A stretch of DNA of 64,000 nucleotides from Marsupella aquatica (taxonomy: Eukaryota; Marchantiophyta). The notes under the pieces were generated by a model. It saw only the letters and a list, made by a program, of their open reading frames with translations, was not told the DNA's origin and did no database searches. Positions 25,303-35,786 of the stretch are shown here, piece after piece (the first letter of the stretch is position 1; each line of letters begins with the position of its first letter). The DNA is taken from NCBI GenBank assembly GCA_973895155.1, contig OZ316892.1, forward strand, positions 6,386,001-6,450,000. The letters run 5' to 3'. Made by a program: the position numbers and the translations under genes.

Positions 25303-27588
25303 ATGGCAGCTGAAGCACCTGCCGCGGGAACAAAATGGGCAGCCCCCGAGAAAGTAGCACTAGGATGCGTAGCTTTTGTAGTGTGGTGGATCCTGGCAGT
25401 CTTCCCTGCAGTACCATGTCTACCAATCGGGAGAACTGCAGGATCTCTTCTTGGTGCCGTGTTGATGGTCGTTTTCCAGGTCATTTCTCCGAACGCTGCC
25501 TTTGCAGCCATCGACCTTTCCATTCTTGCTCTCCTCTTCGGCACCATGCTCATCAGTGTATACCTCGAGAGAGCCAACATGTTTAGATACTTGGGGAAGA
25601 TCCTCTCCTGGAAGAGCCGAGGGGGAAAGGATCTTCTCTGCAGGCTATGTGTACTCTCAGCATTGTGTAGTGCATTCTTCACCAACGACACAGCTTGTGT
25701 GGTGCTGACAGGATTTGTCTTGAAACTATGCAAGGAAAAGAATCTTCCCACTCTCCCATTCCTCTTGGCTTTGTCTTCCAGTGCCAACATTGGCTCTGCT
25801 GGGACTGCCATTGGAAACCCCCAGAATTTGGTCATTGCTATTCAGAGTGGCATCAGTTTTGGGAAATTCTTGTCCGGGATTGTTCCAGCAGTTGTGGTTG
25901 GAATTGTGGTGAACACAGCTCTACTGTTGATCTTTTACTGGAGACGACTCTCGCCAAATTTGGATAGAGAAGAGGCTGGCGATCTTGAAAATGGACTAGA
26001 GAAAGAGCTGTCTACAATTGGGGCCTCACCTTCAGAAGTTTCTGGGCAAAAGAATCCAGAGAATAATCTTCCATCCAATGCATCCAGTTGGTCAGAGGGA
26101 ACTCCAAACACTGAAATTGATGCTCAAAATTTGTCTCAGCACCATGTCCAGTCTTCGAGGGAAGGTGCTGACGGAGGAAACAACAATTCAATATCACGGG
26201 CAATAGAACAGAGTCCTCTCCCGACTCAACTAGTGGAGGAAGACCCAGTAGACACAGTAGAACCTACCCCTGTCAGGACGTTGAAGCAGAAGTTATGGGT
26301 TGCAGCTGTGTACTTGATCACTGCAGGATTCTTGGCAGCACTTCTGGCTGGGCTTAATCTGTCATGGTGTGCTATCGCTGCTGCCATTGCTCTCATCGTG
26401 CTCGACTTCACTGAGGCAGGACCGAGCCTTGATAAGGTGAGAATCTGGTACTCTGCAATTACTACACTACGCAACAACCATTTGAAGCACAGAACCGGTC
26501 TTTGAATCTTTTCGAATTCCTTTCGTTACCCTTTAATTAAAAGGAAACGAGGTCCCAATAAGTAGGTCAGGTTAATTCGTCTACTAAATGTTCGTAGGAT
26601 GTGGTTTAATGAATGAATGAAGCATTGTACAGCCTACCTCCCTTAGACTAAAGGTATCTTGAGAAAACCAAATGAAACTTTTGCATAAGAATCACACTTC
26701 TGTACTGGCCATTGGTGCCATAACCAAAACTTCTGAAATCAGCCGGCGAGAAGAGGAATATGAGTGTAAGATATTATGTCGGCCTGTTGGAAATTGTTGG
26801 ATGTAGCTGCTAAGCGTCCCACTTTTCCAATTGTTCTTGAGTTAAAGTTTAAGCAGAAGAGCTGATTTTTCCTTCTTTCCCTACGAAGGCTCTGCCTGAT
26901 ATCAAAATGCATCCTCATAATCGTTCTATTTGTGCAGGTCTCATACTCCTTACTGGTGTTCTTCTCGGGAATGTTCATAGCAGTGCAAGGATTTAACCTT
27001 ACTGGAGTCCCTGGTGAATTTTGGAAAGCAATGGAACCTCATTCGCACATTGATGATGCGAAGGGCTTGACTATACTGTCCCTGGTGATTATTCTCCTTT
27101 CCAACGTTGCCTCCAATGTGCCTACTGGTAAGAATATTACTCCCATCAGGGTGATCAATTTGCACTTAAATATCTTCAATGACAATGAATGGATTCGGAT
27201 GGTTCACCTTTCAAACGACATTGCGATTCATTCTCCATTGAAATCGCATATGCATGCAGATTGTTGCGATTTCTTCTTTTCGGATTTACTCACGCTGACA
27301 GAAACCTTTGCTTTAAATGTTTCATCAGTGTTGTTGCTTGGAGCACGAGTGGCAGCATCAGCAGCCTTGAGTGGAGCGAGCGTGACCAAAGCATGGTTGA
27401 TTTTGTCCTGGGTTAGTACTGTGGCTGGGAACCTTACTCTGCTCGGGTCAGCTGCCAATCTCATTGTCAGTGAACAGGCCAGAACATCTACACTGAGTTA
27501 TAACTTTTCTTTGCGGAAGCACCTACCATTTGGCGTTCCGTCGACATTGATAGTTGTCGCAGTTGGTGTCCCTCTAATCCGAGGCTAA
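25303..27588 (+). CDS. LSI2: Lsi2-like silicon/arsenite efflux transporter
   Basis: Three exons, 25303-26436, 26938-27127 and 27329-27588, join in phase and encode 527 residues. Lsi2-like proteins belong to the ion transporter (ArsB/NhaD-like) superfamily. In vascular plants they export silicic acid, and also arsenite, from cells by proton exchange. The N-half has about five hydrophobic segments plus FFTND (residues 125-129) and GNPQN (171-175) inside a reentrant-loop-like [16 protein letters not shown] stretch. A hydrophilic cytosolic loop at about 217-335 is long, acidic and variable, as is usual. The C-half holds [17 protein letters not shown] and [13 protein letters not shown], which form the mirrored loop. 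ATG 25303 is the first in-frame methionine after the last upstream stop. Substrate is inferred from the family. Intron 2 (201 nt) is stop-free and in frame (see findings). Confidence 0.9.
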
Positions 27589-29110
27589 GAACTTGCTGCT
27601 AAAGAGAATTGGAATTTCCACTTCCTTCAACTCCTCTGTTAAAGTCCCCCCTCAATTTTGCAGTAGAATCCACCATCGTTATCTATCTTGATGGACCCTT
27701 GTCAGGTCAAGATTGCCTAGTGCAGTTTCATCTCTTGATTTGTATAATAATTGTTTTCCCTTGACGGAATCTGCTGTAACATATTTAGCCCTATTGAATT
27801 GGGCGTGTTGCTCATCCATTGAGGTCCTCTTACCTTGAAAGTTCCTTTCACTATCGCTTTGAACTTAGATTTTTGTTCTTTCCACTCCCGCGGTTCGAAC
27901 AGGTCACTCGATCGAGTTTGTAAACCATTGGGTTTGCAGCAAGTGGACATAGATAATACCATGTTGCAAATCAAAGACTCTACTGGGTATGCCATACGCA
28001 ACCAGGTGAATTGGAGGTTTATCTTCTGTTCCTTTTCTGCGCTGTCCAAACACCTTTCCAGCGTCTGCCACAGCATATCTTCTATTCCCTATCCAATAGG
28101 AATTCCTTGCACGAAATTCTGAGCTGTTCAAACACAATTTCGAGCATCTTTCACAGGTTTGGGGGCATCAAATATTCGCAGGACATCAAATTGGACAGGG
28201 GTTGGAAACCGTGCAAATTGTTTGTTGCGCGTAGCATTCATTGTTCAACGCCTCGAGGAACTTTACGTTCTATTACAGTTATGTCGACTTTGTCCATCGA
28301 ATCGCACAATGAACGCTTGATCAATTCACTTAATTATACGTTGGTGTCTGAGGTTTGTTTCCTAATTGGATGTCAATCTCATAAGAAATAATCTAGTCGC
28401 AATTTTCGTATGGAGATAGGGGCACGACAGAAAGGGTCCACATTTGTGCGATCAAAGGGATACGTTTCCGACGAATATTCAGGGAGTCTTCGACAGGCTT
28501 CATGACTACCAAACACTGTAGCAGGGGGAATTCCATAGCCTAGTCTTCTTCTGGTGACCCAAAACAATTAAAGTCCTCACTGAAATAGGATAGATATTGC
28601 ATGACTTGCACGACCAACACCCAGTTGGCTCCCTGATCTTTCGTTTAAGATAAGTTAAATTGCAATCATATCTTATCAAGATTCAAGTGGTAGCCAAAAC
28701 AGATAAAAGCTCTCCCAAACTCTCCAAATGAATAACTACATTCTCACAAAATGCAGGCAACCAGACAAGCACAGTTCTCAGTAACTTATCTTACAAGATT
28801 GTAAGCCATGGTAAGCACCAATCACAGAGGCTCTCTTGTCAAAATCACAGGCTCCCTTGCTCTTGAAAGTAACCCTCATTTTACAATCCACGAGTATCAC
28901 AGTAGCACTCAATTTTACCGCCTGCCACTTCCACTTCTGCCCATCTATCCATGTCGAATTCGTCCTCCGCACGTCTTCGTAATGAGCTTCCATGTCTTGC
29001 CATAACACTATTCGAAGCCAACCTTCTACCAAAGAAACCTCGGACGAATGATGCAAGTGGTTTTTAACCTCGAACAGCAATACTTGTCACATAGGGATCC
29101 ATGGCCATCT
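27589..29110. other. Region between two convergent genes
   Basis: This holds the 3' UTR of the Lsi2-like gene on the left and of the one-helix gene on the right. Short frames at 27835-28122 (+) and 28778-29080 (-) have no recognisable domain. No other gene is supported. Confidence 0.5.
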
Positions 29111-30466
29111 CTACAGTGGTATATCCAGCCCTTTGCCAACGTCCACTCCAATCAATTGCAAGATTCCCTTATGTGCGAACTGCAGACTCAAATAACGTAA
29201 AGTGAGGAAGCAGGCACATACAGAGTACCACTTTTTGCTAAAATAGGAAGAAACCGTTGGCACCTGAACTATAGCAAAAGCAAACTTGAAGGAATATGCA
29301 GCACCAGGGCGGATATTTTTAAAGAGAGTGCAGCAATCAGTACACATGCACAATACTTCATGAAGACGATACAGACAATCAGTAGAAGAGAATATCTGTA
29401 GATCGACAACAACCGAACGATTTACCCGCCTTCGCAATCAAATCAAAAGGGGGGACCTAACCAGATTGCAACATTAATTGCCAGGAGAGCACAGAAGACT
29501 CAAATTTAGCATGTACAAAAAACTTTTCGGATAACTCTTACCTTCCGATTCACTTCTAATTCATGAGAACAGAAATTTATATTCTTAAGACCATGAATGG
29601 ATTATTGACTTGCGAGCACTTCAAATATAACCACACTACAGACAAAGACGTCAGACCAGCTAAGGAGAAGGAACTCACAAATTCCAAAGCGACGAGAGCG
29701 AATATTCCAATCATGGCAGCTCTCGAATTCCAAACCTCTGCCTTTTCAGTGAAGCCCCAAAGCGAAACTGGCAGCTTCGGTTCCACTATTGGTGCTTCAA
29801 CCTACAATGAAAGATACGCAAGTTTCTAGTCAGATCGTTACACTCGACAGAAGAAAAACAGTTGCACGGCGGGTCACAGGTCGCAACAAAACCGCCATGA
29901 CACTACCAAAACGGACACGAACAAGAAAGAAGAGCAAACCAGAGACGAAAACTCACCCCTGCAGGAAGCTTGGCAGCACGGACAACAAGCGAACGAGGCC
30001 TCGAGGAGATACTCTTCCTGTTTGGATTCTCAAACCATCAGCAAATTGGTCCGTTATTATCCCAAGGCCATGGAAATCCAAACACAAGCTGATGAGTTTT
30101 GGAGACAGACTTGGCAACAGCATTTCAGCCCACGACTAGCACACTAGAACATCAAGCAGAGAGCTTCGCCATGGCGGGGCTTTCCGTGGAAACAACATGA
30201 TTCTCTCACCACTCGCCTGGGTGAGCTCAATCCGCACAATCATGAATCGGGAAAGACACGAGACGGAAAGATTGACAAGAAGAGCAACGGAGAACGTACA
30301 TGGACTGGCGACTCCTGCTGACCAAGATCTTGGGAGCACCATTCCTCTGCAAAGGTGAAATCTGAGCAACGCCACTCTGCCTTGTTGGGTTGCTTCCTCT
30401 GGCTCGAAGCAGACAGCAATCGGATGGTGCGGGCACTGCAGCAACAGCAACAGCAATGTTCGCCAT
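29111..30466 (-). CDS. Plastid one-helix LHC-like protein (OHP/HLIP/SEP family)
   Basis: A four-exon minus-strand gene was assembled from splice sites: 30466-30323, 30028-29957, 29801-29679 and 29179-29111, all phase 0, giving 135 residues. The N-terminus (MANIAVAVAAVPAPSDCC, then Arg/Ser-rich, then SLVVRAAKLPAG) looks like a chloroplast transit peptide. Residues 86-113 form the single membrane helix with the chlorophyll-binding motif E94-V-W-N97-S-R99-A-A-M102, preceded by LWGFTEKA. The C-terminus is KGILQLIGVDVGKGLDIPL. One-helix proteins of this family bind chlorophyll and carotenoid in thylakoids and act in photoprotection and photosystem assembly. The exact subgroup is not decided. The donor of exon 1 (GTCAGC) is the weakest junction. 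ATG 30466 is the first in-frame methionine that gives a plausible transit peptide. Confidence 0.8.
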
Positions 30467-31350
30467 GTCGTCAAATTGGGCTTCGTCTTCTGCAGCTGCT
30501 CGCTTATGTGAAGCTAAGGGCACCTGGTCGACCATTAAGGCTCAAAATGCCTCATTCTCCGAGAAAAGGGGTCGGTGGTAGGGGATAAATGGGGAGATGT
30601 GAGGGAATTCCAATCATTGTAGTATCATAACTTAGGATGAGAGAAACTAAAAAGGCAAGCTTTGCAATTCTTCTTAGTTTTAGTGTCTTATAATGATATG
30701 TCCTCCCTTAGTGACTTGTAATGGAGGAATATATAAGAATTCTTTTATGCGCAAGTCTGGAGCCTCGACTCGGCTTGGGATATTCATACAAGAGTTCTAT
30801 ATATTACCTTAACAACTTGACATCATTTATTTACTATGCAAAAATTTTTCAAAGGATAGAGAAACCCATGTGCTTAGGCTTGGAGCCTTGGCTCAGTCTG
30901 TGATATTTCACATGTGTGTCACGATTTCCCTGAAAATATTTTTGCTTTATAAAGAAATGATTGTTAAGTTATACATATTCTATAACTTAGGATGAAGTAG
31001 GGATGTAAGCAAGTATGAGAGATCGAGAAACGATGGTGCGTAATCTTGGAGTCTCAGCTCAGGTTGTGGTAATTCATCAAAGTGTCCTACTCTATTATAC
31101 TTGTTACAACCAAACATGAAAGGAATAAAAATACTAGTGATAAAGTTTAGGGACATCAAAATGTTGTGAAATGTGTTTGTTCTTGGGTTTTCATGGTATG
31201 TGCTATATGATGTGTGGCATACAATAAATATTTATTTTGTACTGTTGTATTTATGTACGTTCAGTGTGCGTTGGAGGGGAGATGACACTGTCATTTTATT
31301 GATGGTAGACACTGCAGAGTTTGAATTCTGCATATACATCTTTCTTTACA
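30467..31350. other. Intergenic region
   Basis: Upstream region of the minus-strand one-helix gene, followed by AT-rich DNA leading to the hAT relic. No gene is supported. Three loosely similar GGAGCCTCGGCTC-type motifs recur near 30760, 30883 and 31050, which suggests an old repeat. Confidence 0.4.
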
Positions 31351-31663
31351 ATGATTTCTTCCGATGACAATGAGTCCGTGAATCTGGATATCATTCCACT
31401 ATCCCTAGGCATGGAGCAAATCATTCGCGAGAGCATGGTGCAAAATTTTCTACAGTGTGGAAATATTTTGAACAATGTGATGCGCCTTTAACATCTAATG
31501 ATGTGAACCGTATCTATCAAAAATGCAAGTTTTGTAAAATATATAGTACTTTTCATGCAACACGAGCCAAAGCACATTTGATGGGAAACATCATCAAAGG
31601 GAATGCACCACCATGCCTAGGCCTATATGGTCATGTGGAGTTGGATGAAATCAACAGAATGTA
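31351..31663 (+). pseudogene. hAT transposase, 5' part with BED zinc finger
   Basis: This is the N-terminal part of a hAT-family DNA transposase. The frame from about 31443 reads a tryptophan-containing VWKYFEQCD segment and then a BED-type finger (CKFCKIYS, then an Arg/Lys helix, then HLMG) that binds transposon ends. An upstream ATG at 31351 begins a plausible N-terminus, but the frame is offset from the BED frame by what looks like a 2-nt insertion near 31430. The part stops at the insertion of the 4.1-kb element at 31664. The frame resumes exactly at 35792 on the far side once the ATGTA duplication is discounted. Confidence 0.7.
31659..31663. repeat. Left copy of 5-bp target duplication ATGTA
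   Basis: ATGTA here is repeated at 35787-35791. Removing one copy and the DNA between restores a continuous hAT coding frame, which supports a precise insertion. Confidence 0.8.
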
Positions 31664-32546
31664 TGTCACGTCGTCAGCCTAGGCCTTAACCCGGGCTTCG
31701 GCTTAGACAGGCACATCCTTCGTAAATATGATGGTTCGGGTAGGGAGGGAAGCCCGGAATGCACCTAACTCACGTAAACTAGCGCTAAGTGCGTCTACTA
31801 TTATTTACAGACACCTCCTAGGTATGGTTTGTGTTCCGCCGCCGGAAAGTACCTTAGTCGATAGCGAGATCGACCCCAACTTACGGGCTTTTAAGCCTTC
31901 GTACTGTCCGCCTTCGATCCGGATTTGATGCTACGGTCACTCAACCCGGGCTTGCAACTACTTACCCACAAGCTGCACCCCGTGATGGCTCAAGTAGTGC
32001 GTTCGGCCAAGTGTTGGCACCCATACACGAGATTCACACATATGCAAGCATACAATCTCGATTTACACGAAGGAAATAATGGGAAAGGATTTTACTACAT
32101 AGGGGACATACACGTACACTTAGTTGACCCGAAAGCTCTTGAATGAATAGGTCCAAGGCCGAGGGTGTACACTACAACGGAGCCCGGCTCCACACTCGCC
32201 CAACAAGCTTAGTCCTACCCCCTCCCCTTGGTACTCTTTCACTCGCAGAGGTCGGGACTCCCCGCACATACCGGGATGCCCCACTTTGAGACTAACAAAC
32301 CCCCTGCCTCTACCGAGGGGTGCACTAAATACTGAGAGCTGAGGACCGGAGTGGCCTCGTGCCCAAAGATTTGCTAACTAAGATCCTAACTAAGCTGGCT
32401 GTCAGGCCGGAAAACAGCTTGTCTTATTAGAAGATTCTAATCTACGCAGGCTGGACAACATGGCAGTGCCGCTTTAACTAGGGCAGGCTCTTGTCCCTAT
32501 AGCCTGTTTTAGCTATTCCTAACTCTATTTTAATCCTACTCTGTCG

Positions 32547-35266
32547 CTAATGCCTGGCACATTTGCCAGAGCTGCCTGAGTGGGAGCGACTATCCCGTTG
32601 CCTCCTGAGCCTGTCGGCATCCTGCTTGAGTAGCTGGACCTGGTCCAACAGAGATTTGTTCTCCCGCTTTGCCGCGTCCGCCTCTTCCGCGGCCTCCTGG
32701 CATGCCTCCTCCAGTTGCTGGGCGTCGCTCGTCAGCTTATCCACCAATTGGGCCTGCTTCGTGGCTTCTCCTTGAAGCCGCGCCACCTCTATCTTCAAGG
32801 TGTCAATCTTGGCTATGTCTCGTTGAGACCGAGAGTCAGCTTCCTCCAAATCCTTCTGCCAAATGATGGTTGTCCCTTCAAACCATCGATCTTGGTCCGA
32901 AGCCGTGCAATCTTGGCGTCCTTTCCAAGCCCGGCCTGTTCTACTAAGGCTGCCCGGGCCCTGGCCTCGGCAACCTGGTCCTCCGTGGCCGTTACTTGAG
33001 GCCGCAGTTGTTGGAGTTCAGCCTCCAGGGTTGCCACTTCATCCTTTAGGTAGGCAGACTCAACCCGGTATCGCTCTATTCTCTGCGTTGTCTCCGCCTG
33101 CACATGTCCTACCTTTACAGCCGCAACCAACTCCTAGTTGAAGAAGTAGGCCACCTTCCGGGCCATGTATTCCCCGGTGTCCCGTGAGATCTGTTGAGAG
33201 AAATCTCCCAACAACCCGTTCAAAAACGTGCCCGGCGCAAAGAGTTCTGGATGGTCTAGACTATGTCCATCTGGATTTGGGCACGGGCAAACTCCAACCC
33301 GTGCGGGAGTAGGAGTGGAAACATCCAGCCCTTGAGGTAAGTCGGTCGAAGGGGTTGGTTCCACTGGAGTTGGACGGTTCTCCTGCACAACTGCAGGGGG
33401 GGTGGCAAAATCTCCTCGGCTACTCGGGGGTCTCACTATATGGGGACCTCCCCATCGCCTGCGACGTTTTGAGGCCTGGGACCCCCTAAAATGTAAGAAA
33501 AAAATATTATTTTTTAACCCCTATAAAGTTGGAATATTCTTGGAATATTCTAAAAATTGGATTAAAAAGACCCTAATGTTCTTAGAAGTCTCAAAATTGA
33601 ATTTAAAAGACCCTATTGTTCTTCTACAAAAATTCTTAAGTCTTCCCTTAGAACCAATAAAATGACCTATCCTTCGTCGCACGTGATATGCCATTTTTGT
33701 GGAAGTGAAACCCCCGAGCTCGGCTACCGTGATATCTGGTTCGGGTATGGCTTTATCCGGCCCGACTTCAATTGTGTTGACCCGATTGATCGCATCTAAG
33801 GTTGCGATAATGTCCATGGGTATGCTTGGCGGGGCGACAACAGTGGGTTGCGGGTCAAAACGAGCTTACCACTCGATGATGATTTCGATGTGGCTAGCGA
33901 AGTACCCCTTTTTGCCAAGGTATAAAGTTTTTCTTCTCCGCACCATATCCTTGTGGAACTTCTTGACGAAGAAGGACGCCCACTTCCTGGGCCGATAGTT
34001 CTCCACCTGGATGACCTGGGCGGCCGATATTTTGCCTCTGGGTTCCATCATGTGGAGGGCATACCGCTAGAACTCCAGGCGTTCTGCCACTTCTGGGATG
34101 TGGCACGTCCTCATCAAGAATCTATTATCCATTGCTCCCTCGGTCGGGAAGCTAGAAGACTGGTATTTAGCTCCCTTTCCCCCAGGAGCCCGCGACTCTA
34201 CCCGGTTTATCCCCTTGGGTAGGCCGAAAATCATCTTCAAACGTGCCTCATTGAGACACATCACTCTCCCGTGCACTCGGGTTTGTTGACGGGCCTCGTC
34301 AAAGTTCTGAATGAACTCTGTCATATCCTGCCCGTAGTACCTGCTTCCGTTCCAAGGGAGAGAGGCGAGGTGCTCAAACCCTTGGGTCTTCAGATAGCAT
34401 GCATGCTTGGGGTGGAGGATGTTCTTGTGAACATTATCCCCCATGCGATGCATGGTCAGCTTGGCTACCGCAACCGTGGCCAAAGGCAACCCAGATACGG
34501 TTGCGGGTTCCTTCCTCTTCCTTCCCTGGGACTGATTCTCGGGGTGACTGGAAAAGGGGGACAATTCCCCATCCTCCTTATCTGGTGGCGGTAGTGCTAC
34601 CGCCGTGAGTATTGGCTCCGGGGCCGCTAGAGTCACCGTGTTATCCCCTCAGGTTTGCTGGAGTGGCGTCGGATTGTTCGGAAACTATAGAGTCGTACCC
34701 CGCGGCCGTCTATTCAGAGGGGGGTGAGCCTCCTCGTCTTTGGAGCTAATATTCACCGTATTCACCACGGATCATACTCGGAGAGGTGGTGCGACCAGTG
34801 GCAGGGATCAGCTCGGCTGAGGCCGAGGGGGTGTGGGTGCGGGTACGGCCATAGGCGGGCCGGCACCGGTCGTTGATGGTGTAGTTGCCATGAAGTTCTG
34901 CAGGTGCCGGTGGAGGTTTTCCGAAGCAAGTGTAGACGCCCTTGTAGATTGGGTAGTGCTGGACTTGTTGTTGATGATATCCCAAACCCAAGCGGGGATG
35001 TGGTCAAAGTGGTGCCGCTGTAAGTCTATTGTGCCCGGGATATTGAAGACCTCGTCCGGAAGCCGAAGCAGTGCCTCCCAGAGGCCGATGTATTTTCCCC
35101 CGTCGAAGAAGTACCTTGATATTTCTTTGGGTCGGTAAAGCTTGCTCTGGGATGGGTAATCAAAGTTAAGGAGATAGTGATGGTGGCCTGCTAGGCGGAT
35201 GGCTCTCTCATGCTCGCGTTCAATCTTGTATCGTCGCGGGTTGGCATGTTTCAACGAGTCGGCCAA
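32547..35266 (-). pseudogene. Long degenerate gene of the 4.1-kb element, coiled-coil C-terminus
   Basis: From ATG 35266 one frame runs leftwards to about 32850. It is broken by in-frame stops near 34808, 34067 (TAG), 33866 and 33134 (TAG). A frame shift near 32850 then leads into the last 100 residues, ending at 32547. In order it shows a charged N-terminal part, a Pro/Thr-rich linker, a globular part (around KNILHPKHACYLKTQGFEHL and GRVMCLNEARLKMIFGLPKG), a second linker, and a coiled coil of about 190 residues rich in Glu, Ala, Arg and Leu heptads. An AT-rich stretch at 33490-33675 breaks the similarity of the two sides. It has GT and AG at its minus-strand ends and may be an intron. I do not recognise the family. 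Confidence 0.5.
33490..33675. repeat. AT-rich block shared with 17945-18125
   Basis: Both blocks, in the same orientation, contain two GGAATATTC motifs close together, then TCTCAAAATTG, then AAGTCTTCCC or GAGTCTTCCC followed by a CAATAAAA motif, in the same order and with similar spacing. On the minus strand this copy could be an intron of the element's gene. Confidence 0.6.
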
Positions 35267-35786
35267 GTGCCCTCCGATATCTGAACTGCGTCCACAATCG
35301 TATGGCCAAACTAGAATGGATTGTGTGCGACATTCAGAGGAGATAGAAGGTGACTAAGGATAAGCAAGAGAACTGGGGTCGAAGCTGGCGCGTGGACTGA
35401 AGAATTGGCGCACTGCAAAGGTTTGGCCCCCTTTTATACCCTGAGAGCTCGTCGGTCGCCCGACGCCTCCTTGTCGCTTATAGGCCGAGCCTTTCACGCT
35501 TGTAGTGTACCAGCCACTCCATTGATCCGGGTCAGCGCGTGTCAGTGGCCGCCTCCAAGTTTGTTATACGGACCCGAGAGGGAGGGGGGAAAGGCGCCCA
35601 TTACATGCTTGTAGCCCGGGCGTGCGAACGGCGACCTGCCGCCAGCCCAAACATGAACGTCCCTTATTGACTAATGATTTCCTACTCATAATGGCTACCT
35701 AAATTATGATCTAAGATACCCCTACCGCGCGTGCTAAGCGTGGTTAGGCCAAATCACTTATTAGCCACTATACCGGCGGCGTCACA

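Larger units (their letters stand above)
31664..35786 (-). mobile_element. Unclassified 4.1-kb element inserted in hAT gene
   Basis: The element begins TGTCACGTCGTC and ends with GGCGGCGTCACA. The two ends are imperfect inverted repeats (9 of the first 12 bases agree) and also fit the TG...CA rule of LTR elements. A 5-bp duplication (ATGTA) flanks it. I could not find a long direct repeat inside, so LTRs are not supported. One long minus-strand reading frame fills the interior. No RT, integrase or DDE transposase motif was seen, so it may be non-autonomous or a large retrotransposon derivative. Confidence 0.6.

Noticed and set aside
25155-25835. 226-codon minus-strand frame
   Set aside because: It is antisense to exon 1 of the Lsi2-like gene, whose protein motifs are unmistakable.
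31664-35786. Calling the 4.1-kb element an LTR retrotransposon
   Set aside because: TG...CA ends and a 5-bp duplication fit, but there is no visible LTR pair, RT or integrase.
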